DNA of 64,000 bases, taken from Novosphingobium resinovorum. GTDB taxonomy: Bacteria > Pseudomonadota > Alphaproteobacteria > Sphingomonadales > Sphingomonadaceae. Location: positions 186,001 through 250,000 of the forward strand of contig NZ_CP017075.1 of the NCBI RefSeq assembly GCF_001742225.1. The letters run 5' to 3'. Position 1 is the stretch's first letter; every line of letters starts with the position of its first letter. Below the pieces are notes generated by a model, which saw only the letters and a program-made list of their open reading frames with translations, was not told the origin of the DNA and made no database searches. The position numbers and the translations under genes are program-made. Shown in pieces: positions 27,501 through 35,677 of the stretch.

Positions 27501-28161
27501 CATCGGCGCCATCGTCGGCGTGCAGCCCTTCGGCGGGTGCGGTCTCTCCGGCACCGGGCCGAAGGCGGGCGGGCCGCTCTACCTAGGCAGGCTCACCCGG
27601 CAGGCTCCGCAGGTCCTGACGCCACCCGAAGAAGCGCCCATGTTGCTGACGGTTTTTGCGGACTGGCTGGACAAGCATGGCGAGCCCTCTGCCGCCGGTC
27701 GCGCGCGTGACCTCGGCCGCTCTTCGGCGCTGGGCTTCGAGGCCGTGCTTCCCGGCCCGGTCGGCGAGCGTAACCTCTATGCGCTCCACCCGCGCGGCCG
27801 CATTCTCCTGCGACCGGCCACCCGCGAAGGTCTGCTGGGCCAGATGGCGGCGGTTCTGGCGACAGGCAACACTGCGACGGTGGAAGGCATGGACTTGCCT
27901 GAAGGTCTGCCCGCGAAGATCGCCGCGCGCTTCCATGCCAATCCGGGCGAGTTCTTCGCTGCGTGCCTCGTCGAAGGGGACGTTCAGGCGGTGCGCGGGG
28001 CGTGCGACTCGGCGGCGAAACTGCCGGGGCCGATCGTGCCGGTCCACGTCTGGACCGGGCATGACACTGGACCAAACGGGGCGTGGCTGCTGGAGGAAGT
28101 ATCCACTTCCATCAACACCACGGCTGCCGGAGGCAACGCCAGCCTCATGATGATTGGCTGA
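24550..28161 (+). CDS. putA: Bifunctional proline dehydrogenase / L-glutamate gamma-semialdehyde dehydrogenase PutA
   Basis: This 1,203-residue enzyme oxidises proline to glutamate. The FAD-dependent proline dehydrogenase barrel (about 150-460) has RLVKGAYWD from R358, YEFQCLHGM and RIYAPVG. The aldehyde dehydrogenase domain (about 510-990) carries the catalytic pair E794 (in AETGGQ) and C828 (in GQRCSA). A further C-terminal domain (about 1000-1203) marks the longer PutA class. There is no N-terminal ribbon-helix-helix, so it is not a self-regulator; the divergent Lrp protein presumably does that. ATG 24550 was chosen where conserved sequence begins. Confidence 0.96.
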   Translation: MTTPALSPFGQFAPAVRPMTPLRRAIADARRRDEAECLAPLLGAATLDADLKAKVRETATALVTTLRANHKGTGVEGLVQEYALSSQEGVALMCLAEALLRIPDHATRDALIRDKIADGDWSGHLGGGKSLFVNAATWGLVVTGKLVGSVDDKGLGAALTRLVARAGEPVIRRGVDLAMRMMGEQFVTGETIDEAVKRARELEAKGFRYSYDMLGEAATTAADARRYYADYENAIHAIGKASAGKGIYEGPGISIKLSALHPRYARAQAARVMGELLPDVKALALMAKSYDIGFNIDAEEADRLELSLDLLESLALDPELAGWDGLGFVIQAYGKRCPFVIDWIVDLARRAGRRIMVRLVKGAYWDAEIKRAQVDGLADFPVYTRKVHTDVSYVACARKLLAAPDAVFPQFATHNAQSLATIYRLAGPDFAVGQYEFQCLHGMGEPLYSQVVGADKLNRPCRIYAPVGTHETLLAYLVRRLLENGANSSFVNRIADPAVPVESMVADPVEVVRAMPRPGARHDLIAAPCGLYPDRRNSDGIDLTDEIALEALATALAASATAQWTAAPEGAKGEGRPVRNPADHRDVVGTVIELAPSEAAAAIARAAASNWSMVPVDQRAAMLERAADAMQDRMPVLMGLAMREAGKSAPNAIAEVREAIDFLRYYAKAAKDTLGAVKAPLGAAVCISPWNFPLAIFTGQIAAALVAGNPVLAKPAEETPLIAAESVRILHEAGVPADALQFMPGGGDLGAALVAAPGTAAVMFTGSTEVARLIQRQLATRLSPENRPIPLIAETGGQNAMIVDSSALAEQVVADVIASAFDSAGQRCSALRVLCLQEDVADRTLAMLRGALAELKVGNPDRLAIDIGPVITAEAQANIERHVEKMRAKGCRVEQVALGKGAENGTFVAPTIIEITGIDQLECEVFGPVLHVVRFRRDDLGKLVESINATGYGLTFGLHTRLDETMARVTGAIRAGNLYVNRNTIGAIVGVQPFGGCGLSGTGPKAGGPLYLGRLTRQAPQVLTPPEEAPMLLTVFADWLDKHGEPSAAGRARDLGRSSALGFEAVLPGPVGERNLYALHPRGRILLRPATREGLLGQMAAVLATGNTATVEGMDLPEGLPAKIAARFHANPGEFFAACLVEGDVQAVRGACDSAAKLPGPIVPVHVWTGHDTGPNGAWLLEEVSTSINTTAAGGNASLMMIG

Positions 28162-28194
28162 TTCGGTCGGCAAACTATTGTGAAAACACGTAAT

Positions 28195-28220
28195 GCCCCG
28201 CCGCATTTCGGCGGTGGGGC
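28195..28220 (+). terminator. Hairpin after putA
   Basis: GCCCCGCCG (28195-28203) can pair with CGGCGGTGGGGC (28209-28220) around a short loop with one bulge. No strong T-run follows, so it may be a weak terminator or an mRNA-stabilising hairpin 34 bp after the putA stop. Confidence 0.4.
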
Positions 28221-28339
28221 TCGTGCTGTCGTAAACGGGCAACAATCCGCCGGAATCCGCGAAACCTGTACCAAAGACTGAGATTAGTCTCGTTGCGACC
28301 ACACCGCGTTGGATTACAATGCAGGCGGGAGTAGGACAT

Positions 28340-28876
28340 ATGGGCAGACTGATCGTCGATGCCGCCTCGAGCCTTGATGGCTTCTGGGCTGATGCTCGCG
28401 GACGGAGCGTGTTTTGCACCTCCGAACTGCATGGTTCTGGCTTGTCCGGCAGACTGGACAAAGTCTGCGGCGCGGTGGTCATGAGCCGCCGGTCCTTCGA
28501 ACTGTCCGAGGATACCGGATGGATCGCGGATGCCTATTCAGGAAAAACCCCAGTCTTCGTTGTGACTGATGCGCCCTTGGCAATTCCCTTGCTCGGGGAG
28601 TTTCATTTCGTCCCCACTTATGCCGAAGCTTTCGCCGCCGCGCAGGATGCAGCGGGCGACAGCGCGGTTCTCGTTGTTGGAGAGGCCGGTGCGGTCAATG
28701 CCGCTCTACGTTCCGGCCATGCAGATGAAATCTGGCTGCGGATGATGTCGCGCACGCTGGGTAACGGCGCCGCGCTGTTCGAGGACGACATCCCGGTCGA
28801 GAACTACTTCGTGTCCGAACTCGATACCACGGCGGATGCCGTCCACATGCATCTTGAGCGCAAGCTGGAGGCCTGA
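28340..28876 (+). CDS. RibD C-terminal / dihydrofolate reductase-like protein
   Basis: This 178-residue protein starts GRLIVDAASSLDGFWAD and continues with a VVMSRRSFE block, both typical of the RibD C-terminal reductase family (PF01872), whose stand-alone members are mostly uncharacterised NADPH-dependent reductases. ATG 28340 is preceded by GGAGTAGGA and was preferred over ATG 28319. The residue usually following the S(L/V)DG motif is altered, so the substrate is not riboflavin precursor by default. It stands alone between putA and a convergent MFS gene. Confidence 0.78.
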   Translation: MGRLIVDAASSLDGFWADARGRSVFCTSELHGSGLSGRLDKVCGAVVMSRRSFELSEDTGWIADAYSGKTPVFVVTDAPLAIPLLGEFHFVPTYAEAFAAAQDAAGDSAVLVVGEAGAVNAALRSGHADEIWLRMMSRTLGNGAALFEDDIPVENYFVSELDTTADAVHMHLERKLEA

Positions 28877-28895
28877 GTTTCAGGGGGGCTGACCG

Positions 28896-30098
28896 TTAAG
28901 CGGGGCAGGGCTCCAGCGTTTCGCGCTTGTGCAGCGAGATGGTGACCAGGAATACCGCAAGACCGCCCAGCGCCAGGCAGGCGCCGATCCAGCCGGTCGA
29001 GGTCAGTCCAAGACCGGCCGAGATGGCCATGCCGCCCAGCCACGGGCCAATGGCGTTAGCCGTATTGAAAGCGCTGTGGTGCGCGGCGGCCGCTAGCGCC
29101 TGCGCATCGCCCGCCACGTCCATCAGGCGCGTCTGCAGGATCGTGCCGAGCCCGCCGCTGAAGCCGATCAGCAGCACTACGATGCACAGGGTCCAGATAT
29201 TGCCCGCCATCAGCGAGAACAGTGCAAGCGACACAGCGCTGAACAGCAGGGCGCAGATGGCAGCCTTGGTCTGCGCCCGGTCGGCGACCCAGGCCCAGAA
29301 CAGGTTGCCCACTGTCATGCCGACGCCGAAGATCGCCAGTACGGCGGGGACGAGCTTTTCCGAAACGTGCGTGACCTCGATCATGGTCGAGGCGACGTAA
29401 GTGTAGACGCAGAACAGTCCGCCGAAGCCGATCGCGCCGGTGAGCAGGGTCAGCAGCACTTGCGGACGGCGAAGCGCGCCGAGTTCGCGCAAGGGGCTCG
29501 CGCTCTCGTCGGCGGGCTGGTGCGGGGCGTAGAGCGCGACGAGCGCCATCGTCAGGATCGCGAGACCGGAAACGACCGCGAAGCCGCTGCGCCAGCCGAT
29601 CGCCTGCCCCAGCCAGTTGGCGGCGGGTACGCCGATGATCGTTGCCACCGTCAGACCCGACATGACCATGGCGACCGACTGCGCGCGCTTATTCGCGGGC
29701 ACCATCGACGCGGCGACGAGGGCGGCAATGCCAAAGTACGCGCCATGCGGCAGGCCGCTGACGAAACGGCACAGCAGCAGCAAGTCATACGTCTTGGCCA
29801 TGGCCGAGATGCCATTGCCGATGGCGAACAGCGCCATCAGGCCGATCAGCAGGCGGCGGCGCTCGATCTTGGCGGCGAGCACGGCGATGACCGGTGCGCC
29901 GACGACTACGCCCAGCGCATAGGCACTGATCGCGTGACCGGCCTGTGGCTCGGTCAGGCCGAGATCGCGGGCGAAAAAGGGTACGAGGCTCATCGCCGCG
30001 AACTCGGTGGTGCCGATGGCGAATGCACCCATCGCAAGCGCAAGGATGACGAGCGCGGGGTGGGTCGCGCGGGTGGAGGCGGAAGGGGGCTGAGTCAT
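28896..30098 (-). CDS. MFS transporter (DHA1, AraJ/YdhP-like)
   Basis: This roughly 400-residue protein has twelve predicted hydrophobic helices. The first opens ALVILALAMGAFAIGTTEFAAMSL, the hallmark of the AraJ/YdhP subgroup of 12-helix drug:proton antiporters. SGLPHGAYFGIAALVAA and the GFSGGLGTILQTRLMD helix also match. It most likely exports sugars or small drugs using proton motive force. A second ATG lies five codons upstream (30113); either start is possible. Confidence 0.88.
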   Translation of the reverse strand: MTQPPSASTRATHPALVILALAMGAFAIGTTEFAAMSLVPFFARDLGLTEPQAGHAISAYALGVVVGAPVIAVLAAKIERRRLLIGLMALFAIGNGISAMAKTYDLLLLCRFVSGLPHGAYFGIAALVAASMVPANKRAQSVAMVMSGLTVATIIGVPAANWLGQAIGWRSGFAVVSGLAILTMALVALYAPHQPADESASPLRELGALRRPQVLLTLLTGAIGFGGLFCVYTYVASTMIEVTHVSEKLVPAVLAIFGVGMTVGNLFWAWVADRAQTKAAICALLFSAVSLALFSLMAGNIWTLCIVVLLIGFSGGLGTILQTRLMDVAGDAQALAAAAHHSAFNTANAIGPWLGGMAISAGLGLTSTGWIGACLALGGLAVFLVTISLHKRETLEPCPA

Positions 30099-30275
30099 GT
30101 TGCGTTGCAACATAGAAACAAAGGCGCGGTCAGGCTAGCTACCTGGCGGTGCAAATTCCGCAACATCGCGGTGAATAAGCTGCATCGCAAGTTGCAGGGG
30201 CCGCATTCGGACGTTTGCCGGGACCGCTCCGGCACTGTAGTGGCCTTCGCGATTTCAGGCAATTCAGGCAGAGCC

Positions 30276-30617
30276 ATGGCCCGCAAATATTCCAAGCACG
30301 GACCCTACGAAGACCTGCATCGGGAGGAGGAGGAAGCTCCGGTCGAGGCCGTGCCGTGCTGGCTTTGCGGCCGGCCCACGGGCGAGACCATCGTGTGGCA
30401 TCATCCGGTGCCCAAGAGCCGCGGCGGGCGCGATGTCGTGCCGATGCATCCGATCTGTCAGCAGACGGTCATCGCGAACTTCACGAACTCCGAACTCCAG
30501 CGCTTCGGTACGGACGTGGACGCGCTGTTGATTTACCCGAACATCCGCAAATTCGTGGACTGGGTGGCGAAGAAAGACCCCGATTTCAACGCGGCGATCA
30601 CCAAGAAGCAGCGGTGA
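30276..30617 (+). CDS. HNH-like zinc protein with altered active-site histidines
   Basis: This 113-residue protein has a CWLC zinc knuckle (C28, C31) and WHHPVPKSRGGRDVVPMHPIC, the opening of the HNH nuclease fold common in proteobacterial short HNH proteins. In those relatives, as I recall the family, the helix continues C-H-x-x-I-H; here it reads CQQTVIANFTNSEL, replacing two histidines with Gln and Ile. The second zinc pair and the catalytic centre may thus be damaged, so DNA binding without cleavage is possible. Its start was taken at the ATG beginning MARKYSKHGP. Confidence 0.7.
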   Translation: MARKYSKHGPYEDLHREEEEAPVEAVPCWLCGRPTGETIVWHHPVPKSRGGRDVVPMHPICQQTVIANFTNSELQRFGTDVDALLIYPNIRKFVDWVAKKDPDFNAAITKKQR

Positions 30618-30639
30618 GACGGTTGGTGGGGCGTTGTTA

Positions 30640-30780
30640 CCCACCCCGCTGCGACTAAGGCCTTCGGCCCAAGTCTCGCTGCCCCTCCCGCAAGCGGGAG
30701 GGGGAAGGCGCGTCAGCCCTCCCGTGTGCGGGAGGGCCGGGAGGCTTGGGAGCGAAGCGAACTAGCCGGACGGGGTGGGC
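30640..30780. repeat. Inverted intergenic repeat, family F (long copy)
   Basis: The left end ACCCACCCCGCTGCGACTAA and the right end GCCGGACGGGGTGGGC are inverted. Between them are CTTCGGCCCAAGTCTCGCT and its rough complement CTTGGGAGCGAAGCG, plus two CCCTCCCG...CGGGAGGG hairpins. It separates the convergent HNH-like and cysH genes. Confidence 0.78.
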
Positions 30781-30802
30781 TTCGACGCCAACCCCGGCCG
30801 CC

Positions 30803-31621
30803 TCAGAACACCGGATCGAAGCCCGGCGGCAGTTCGCTGGCCGGGCCGCTCTTGTCCTCGCTGCCGGGGACATGGATGCCGCATTCGGTCTTGTCCCAGC
30901 CCTTCCAGCGACCCGAGCGCGGGTCTTCGCCCGGCGCGACCTTGCTGGTGCAGGGCATGCAGCCGATCGAGGGATAGCCTTCCGCCACCAGCGGGTGCGC
31001 GGGCAGTTCATGCTCGGCGATGTAGGAGGCGAGACGCTCGGCCGACCAGTCGATCAGCGGGTTGATCTTCAGGCGGCCCTGTGCGTCCGTCGTGTCGATC
31101 TCGAAGCGCGGCAGGTGCGAGCGGGTCGAGTTCTGGAACGACTTGCGGCCGGTGAAAGACGCATCGTAATGCGCCAGCGCCTTGGCGAGCGGCTTGACCT
31201 TGCGGATCTCGCAGCAGCCGTCGGGGTCCCACGACCAGCGCAACCCGTTCTCGTCCTTCTTGGCGATTTCCGCCTCATCGGGGACGAGGTTGATCAGGTT
31301 GGTCAGGCCGAGGCGCGCGATCAGGGTGTCGCGATAGGCCAGCGTCTCGGGGAAGTGCTTGCCCGTTTCGAGGAACAGCACCGGCACGCTGGGGTCCACG
31401 CTCGCGACGAGGTGGAGCAGCACCGCGCTTTCCGCGCCGAAGCTGGAAACGATTCCCACATCGCCCGCCATTCGCTCCTTCAGCAGCGTCTCGAGCATCT
31501 CGCTCGTGTCGGTGCCGCGGAACAGGCGGTTGAGACGCACCGCATCGGCCTCGGTGAACCGGGCGGAAGTGTCGATGCGGTCCCTGATACGGTCTTCGTT
31601 TTCAGCTTCGGTACGGAACAT
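30803..31621 (-). CDS. cysH: Adenylyl-sulfate (APS-type) reductase
   Basis: This 272-residue enzyme reduces activated sulfate to sulfite with thioredoxin. The catalytic ECGIH motif (246-250, C247) is present, and so are the four iron-sulfur cysteines C136-C137 and C221/C224. That cluster marks the APS-reducing type rather than the E. coli PAPS type. The PP-loop region SSFGAESAVLLH (59-70) is clear. ATG 31621 was chosen at the start of conserved sequence; the frame runs further up. It is the last gene of a five-gene sulfite operon. Confidence 0.95.
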   Translation of the reverse strand: MFRTEAENEDRIRDRIDTSARFTEADAVRLNRLFRGTDTSEMLETLLKERMAGDVGIVSSFGAESAVLLHLVASVDPSVPVLFLETGKHFPETLAYRDTLIARLGLTNLINLVPDEAEIAKKDENGLRWSWDPDGCCEIRKVKPLAKALAHYDASFTGRKSFQNSTRSHLPRFEIDTTDAQGRLKINPLIDWSAERLASYIAEHELPAHPLVAEGYPSIGCMPCTSKVAPGEDPRSGRWKGWDKTECGIHVPGSEDKSGPASELPPGFDPVF

Positions 31622-31649
31622 AGGGATATCCCTTCTGGCCCTTCGGGGC

Positions 31650-32084
31650 TTACGCCGGGTGGCGCTTGGCCCAGATGGCCTGCCTGCCGTCGATCGCGGT
31701 GGCCTGGTATACGTTGTCCCACCGCTCGAAGGCGTTCTTCGCATCGGTGGTATTGAGCGCCTTGTCGGGCGCGAAGGCATCGAAGCCGCAGCGGCGCATG
31801 TGGTGCAGCATGTCGATCACAAGATCGCCCACGCCGCGCAGCTCGCCGGCATAACCGGCTTCACGCAGAATGCGGGCGGCGGAGTAGCCGCGCCCGTCGG
31901 TCCACGCCGGGAAGTTGACTTCCACCAGCGCGATCCGGTCGAGGTAGGGCAGCAGCGCGCGGGCGTCCTCGCCCGGCTCGATGCGCACGGCGGTGGCGTT
32001 CGACTGTTCGGAGAACGCATCCACGGTGACGGCAGGGTCGTTGACGGCCTCGTCGTCACGGAAGCGGAACTGGACGTCAACCAT
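31650..32084 (-). CDS. DUF934 protein of the sulfite reductase operon
   Basis: This 144-residue protein is the DUF934 family member regularly placed between cysI and cysH in alphaproteobacteria. It has no cofactor motif; the conserved core includes IALVEVNFPAWTDGRGYS and LREAGYAGELRGVGDL. A role in sulfite reduction, perhaps as an electron-transfer or assembly partner for CysI, is inferred from context. It overlaps cysI by 8 bp, so the two are translated together. Confidence 0.88.
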   Translation of the reverse strand: MVDVQFRFRDDEAVNDPAVTVDAFSEQSNATAVRIEPGEDARALLPYLDRIALVEVNFPAWTDGRGYSAARILREAGYAGELRGVGDLVIDMLHHMRRCGFDAFAPDKALNTTDAKNAFERWDNVYQATAIDGRQAIWAKRHPA

Positions 32085-33711
32085 AGATGGCCTCCTTGAA
32101 CGGGTCCATGCCGATACGGCGATAGGTGTCGAGGAAGCGCTCCTCGCCCTGCTTGTTGGCGAGATAGACTTCGGTGGCCTTTTCGATCGCGTCGACCACG
32201 CCGTCCTCGGTGAAGCCGGGGCCGATGATCTTGGCGAGCGAGGTGTCCGCGCCCTCGCTGCCGCCGAACAGGAGCTGGTAGTTTTCCAGGCCCTTCTTGT
32301 CGACGCCGAGGATGCCGATGTGGCCCGCGTGATGGTGGCCGCAGGCGTTGATGCAGCCCGAAATCTTGAGCTTCAGCTCCCCGATCTCGGCCTGCTTCTG
32401 CGCCGAACCGAAGCGCTCGGAAATCTTCTGCGCGACCGGGATTGAACGGGCGTTGGCAAGGCTGCAGTAGTCGAGGCCGGGGCAGGCGATGATGTCGCCC
32501 ACGGTGTCGAGGTTGGCAGTGGCGAGGCCCGCTTCGTCGAGCGCCTGCCAGACGGTGTAGAGGTCGGCCTTCTTCACGTGCGGAAGCACGATGTTCTGGG
32601 CGTGGGTGACGCGCAGTTCATCGAACGAATACTCGGTACCCAGCTTCGCCATCAGGCGGATCTGGTCGGCCGAGGCATCGCCGGGGATACCGCCGACAGG
32701 CTTGAGGCTGATCGTCGCGATGACGTAGCCCGGAACCTTGTGCGCGGTGGTGTTGCGCTCCACCCAGAGGCGGAAGTCGGGATCGGAGAGGTCCAGATCG
32801 TTGGACAGGCCGGTCTCGAAGGCGGGATCGACGAAGTGTGCCTTGATCCGCTCCAGTTCGGCGAGCGGCGGCTCGATCGGCTGGGTCAGCAGGTGCGCGA
32901 ACTCCTCCTCGACCTGGCGGACATATTCGTCGCGGCCCAGTTCGTGGACGAGGATCTTGATGCGCGCCTTGTACTTGTTGTCGCGGCGACCGTAGCGGTT
33001 GTAAACGCGCAGGCACGCTTCGGAGAAGGTGATGAGCTGGTCTAGCGGCACGAAGTCGCGGATCAGCGGCGCGATCATCGGGGTGCGGCCCATGCCGCCA
33101 CCGGCATAGAACTGCGCGCCGATCTCTCCGGCGTCATTACGCACCATCTTGATGCCGATGTCGTGCAGGCGCATCGCCGCGCGGTCGGTCTCGGAGGCGA
33201 TCACGCAGATCTTGAACTTGCGCGGCAGTACCAGGAATTCCGGGTGGAAGCTGGACCACTGGCGCAGCAGTTCCGCATAAGGACGCGGATCGATGATCTC
33301 GTCGGCGGCGGCACCGGCGAACTGGTCCGAGCTGATGTTGCGGATGCAGTTGCCGCTGGTCTGGATCGCGTGCATTTCCACCTTCGCCAGCTCGGCGAGG
33401 ATGTCGGGCGTCTCTTCCAGCTTGATCCAGTTGTACTGGATGTTCTGGCGGGTGGTGAAGTGGCCGTAGCCGCGGTCGTACTTGTCCGCGATGTCACCCA
33501 GAAGGTGCATCTGAGCGCCGCTCAGCGTACCGTAGGGCACCGCGACGCGCAGCATGTAGGCGTGGAGCTGAAGGTACAGGCCGTTCTGCAGGCGCAGCGG
33601 CTTGAACTGGTCCTCGGTCAGTTCCCCAGAGACGCGGCGGCGCACCTGGTCGCGGAATTCCTCGACCCGCACATCGACCATCTGCTGGTCGTATTCGTCG
33701 TACTTGTACAT
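32077..33711 (-). CDS. cysI: Sulfite reductase haemoprotein (nitrite/sulfite reductase family)
   Basis: This 544-residue enzyme reduces sulfite to sulfide by six electrons using coupled sirohaem and a 4Fe-4S cluster. The four ligands appear as CPGLDYC (C410, C416) and CINAC (C453, C457). Two ferredoxin-like half domains precede each sirohaem half, with YGHFTTRQNIQ typical of the fold. No CysJ flavoprotein is present, so electrons must come from another donor, such as ferredoxin. The neighbouring SUMT gene provides sirohaem precursor. Confidence 0.94.
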   Translation of the reverse strand: MYKYDEYDQQMVDVRVEEFRDQVRRRVSGELTEDQFKPLRLQNGLYLQLHAYMLRVAVPYGTLSGAQMHLLGDIADKYDRGYGHFTTRQNIQYNWIKLEETPDILAELAKVEMHAIQTSGNCIRNISSDQFAGAAADEIIDPRPYAELLRQWSSFHPEFLVLPRKFKICVIASETDRAAMRLHDIGIKMVRNDAGEIGAQFYAGGGMGRTPMIAPLIRDFVPLDQLITFSEACLRVYNRYGRRDNKYKARIKILVHELGRDEYVRQVEEEFAHLLTQPIEPPLAELERIKAHFVDPAFETGLSNDLDLSDPDFRLWVERNTTAHKVPGYVIATISLKPVGGIPGDASADQIRLMAKLGTEYSFDELRVTHAQNIVLPHVKKADLYTVWQALDEAGLATANLDTVGDIIACPGLDYCSLANARSIPVAQKISERFGSAQKQAEIGELKLKISGCINACGHHHAGHIGILGVDKKGLENYQLLFGGSEGADTSLAKIIGPGFTEDGVVDAIEKATEVYLANKQGEERFLDTYRRIGMDPFKEAIYG

Positions 33712-34007
33712 CAGATCACCCAGTTCAAAGCGGCGGGGTCGGACGGCTTCAGCGTCAGGTCGAGGCGCACGGTCGGCCCAAAGGCGCGAATGCGCTCCTT
33801 GATGTGCGCGGGGCGCACGCCTTCATCGGTCTTCTCGCCATCGACGACATAGGCCGCGAAAACGTTCTGCACGCCTTCTTCCCGTGCGATGATCGCAGCC
33901 CCGTTGTCGCCGACATCGGCGCTGTCGTTCACGTCGAGCGACCAGCCATGGCCGGTCCACCAGACCACGGCCCCGCTCTTCAGGTCGTTGCCCGTCAGGA
34001 TCTTCAC
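33711..34007 (-). CDS. DUF2849 protein
   Basis: This 98-residue protein of the DUF2849 family starts MKILTGNDLKSGAVVWW and is conserved between cobA and cysI in alphaproteobacterial sulfite operons. It has no recognisable catalytic motif. Its start overlaps the SUMT stop by 4 bp and its stop touches the cysI start (TGATG), so it is tightly coupled and probably assists CysI. Confidence 0.87.
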   Translation of the reverse strand: MKILTGNDLKSGAVVWWTGHGWSLDVNDSADVGDNGAAIIAREEGVQNVFAAYVVDGEKTDEGVRPAHIKERIRAFGPTVRLDLTLKPSDPAALNWVI

Positions 34008-34792
34008 TGCATTGCCTCCAGCGCCAGGGCGCGAATGGTGTTGTCCGCCGAGTCATGGTCGGCGGCGACCGAGCCGATAACGATAAGCGCGGGGCTTTGC
34101 ACCTTCTGACTTTCGACAAGATGCGCAAGACCGGCCAGCGGAGAGCGCAGGACACGCATATCGGAGCGGGTGGCCTTCTCGATAATTGCCACGGGCACGT
34201 CGGGCGCGAGGCCATCGGCGATGAGCTTTTCGGAGATCTGCGCGGCCGTGGCGATGCCCATGAAGATCACCAGCGTGCGGCCCTTGCCGGCAAGGCCGGA
34301 CCAGTCCTGCTCGGATAGGCCCTTGCACTGGCCCGCCACGAAGCTGACGATCGAGGCATGGTCGCGGTGAGTGAGCGGGATCTGCGCAGCGGCCGAAGCG
34401 CCCAGCGCCGAGGAGATGCCGGGCACGACCTCGACCGGGACGCCCGACGCGTGGCAGGCCTCGGCCTCTTCGCCGCCGCGTCCGAACACGAAGGGATCGC
34501 CGCCTTTGAGGCGCACGACGTCGTTCCCCGCCAGCGCCTCGCGCACCAGCAGGGCGTTGATATCCTCCTGCTTCATGGTGTGGCGCGAACGGGCCTTGGC
34601 GACCGAAACCAGCTTTGCTGTAGGCCGCGCCATCGCCAGGATCGCGGGATCGACGAGACCGTCGTGGACCACCAGCGATGCGCTCATCAGCAGGCGTGCG
34701 GCACGTAGGGTCAGCAGATCCGGATCGCCGGGGCCTGCACCCACAAGGTACACCTTGCCCACGCGGGGCATCTTGGAGGGATTCGCGGTCAT
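34004..34792 (-). CDS. cobA: Uroporphyrinogen-III C-methyltransferase (SUMT)
   Basis: This 262-residue SAM-dependent enzyme makes precorrin-2 for sirohaem. It has VYLVGAGPGDPDLLTLRAA near the N-terminus, VVRLKGGDPFVFGRGGEEAEA and VPGISSALGASAAAQIPLTHR, all SUMT signatures. ATG 34792 was chosen; the frame can start four codons earlier at a TTG. It heads the sulfite operon, matching supply of sirohaem to the sulfite reductase. There is no fused CysG dehydrogenase/chelatase part, which must be encoded elsewhere. Confidence 0.93.
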   Translation of the reverse strand: MTANPSKMPRVGKVYLVGAGPGDPDLLTLRAARLLMSASLVVHDGLVDPAILAMARPTAKLVSVAKARSRHTMKQEDINALLVREALAGNDVVRLKGGDPFVFGRGGEEAEACHASGVPVEVVPGISSALGASAAAQIPLTHRDHASIVSFVAGQCKGLSEQDWSGLAGKGRTLVIFMGIATAAQISEKLIADGLAPDVPVAIIEKATRSDMRVLRSPLAGLAHLVESQKVQSPALIVIGSVAADHDSADNTIRALALEAMQ

Positions 34793-34999
34793 GGTGTGGC
34801 GCAAATGGGCGCGATGATCGCCGGATGCCAGCCATAATGGCTTTGAGGGGGCTAAGGGGAGCTTTACGCTGGCCGGATTGCCGCGTTTCCAAGGGAGTTC
34901 ACAGAAAATTACGCATGACTTCGGTGCTTCATTAGTCCCGGCTCTAACCGAATCTTAACCTAACTTGTGGACGTTCGCCTCACACATGGAGGTGGACTG

Positions 35000-35677
35000 A
35001 TGCCCATTGCGGCCCATTTTGAAGCGCCTGAAGCAAGCGGCCGCCCTCGTGCGGAGCGTCGCCGCCTCTTGCTGGAGACGCAAGGGGCGCTGGAGTCCGG
35101 CGAGCACACGCAGGTCGTGCTCCACAACTTCTCGGAAACCGGTGTCCTGCTGGAAAGCAAGCTCGACCTCGAGATCGGCGAGATCATCGAACTCGACCTG
35201 CCCGAGGCGTCTCACGCACGTGCGCGTGTCATCTGGGCGAGCGGCAAGCTCTACGGCTGCGCCTTCGATTCGCCGATCCCCAGCGCCACCTTGCGCGCGG
35301 CGCAGCTTCGCAGCGCCGTGCAGACCGAACTTGGGCTCGGGGCCGCGCCGGCGCCGATAGGGCCGGGGGCGATCGGGGGTGAAAGCCTTGGCGAGCGGTT
35401 GCATCGCCTGCGCAAGTTGCGGGGGCTGACGCAAGGCGAACTTGCCAACCGCCTCGGTGTCAGCAAGCCAACCGTGTGGGCTTGGGAGCAGGGCCGCGCC
35501 CGTCCGATCGAGGAGCGGCTGGACGCCATCGCCGAGGCGCTCGGCGTCGAGGCGGCGGAACTGCGACCGAGTCGAACGGTGCCCGGGTTGACCGATCTCA
35601 TCTCCCGTTGCCGGGAGCAGATCGCAGCGGCCGTGGAAACGACGCCCGACAAGGTACGTATCATGATCGAGCTTTGA
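35000..35677 (+). CDS. PilZ domain fused to Cro/cI-type helix-turn-helix
   Basis: This 225-residue protein has an N-terminal PilZ-like barrel (about 10-100, with RAERRRL, then NFSETGVLLES and YGCAF) and, after a Gly/Pro/Ala linker, an XRE-type helix-turn-helix (about 128-185, LHRLRKLRGLTQGELANRLGV). ATG 35000 follows a strong GGAGGTGG site, better than GTG 34967. The fusion suggests that cyclic di-GMP or a PilZ partner could control DNA binding. The RxxxR and (D/N)xSxxG elements are present in form (RAERRR; NFSETG), so ligand binding is plausible. Confidence 0.8.
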   Translation: MPIAAHFEAPEASGRPRAERRRLLLETQGALESGEHTQVVLHNFSETGVLLESKLDLEIGEIIELDLPEASHARARVIWASGKLYGCAFDSPIPSATLRAAQLRSAVQTELGLGAAPAPIGPGAIGGESLGERLHRLRKLRGLTQGELANRLGVSKPTVWAWEQGRARPIEERLDAIAEALGVEAAELRPSRTVPGLTDLISRCREQIAAAVETTPDKVRIMIEL

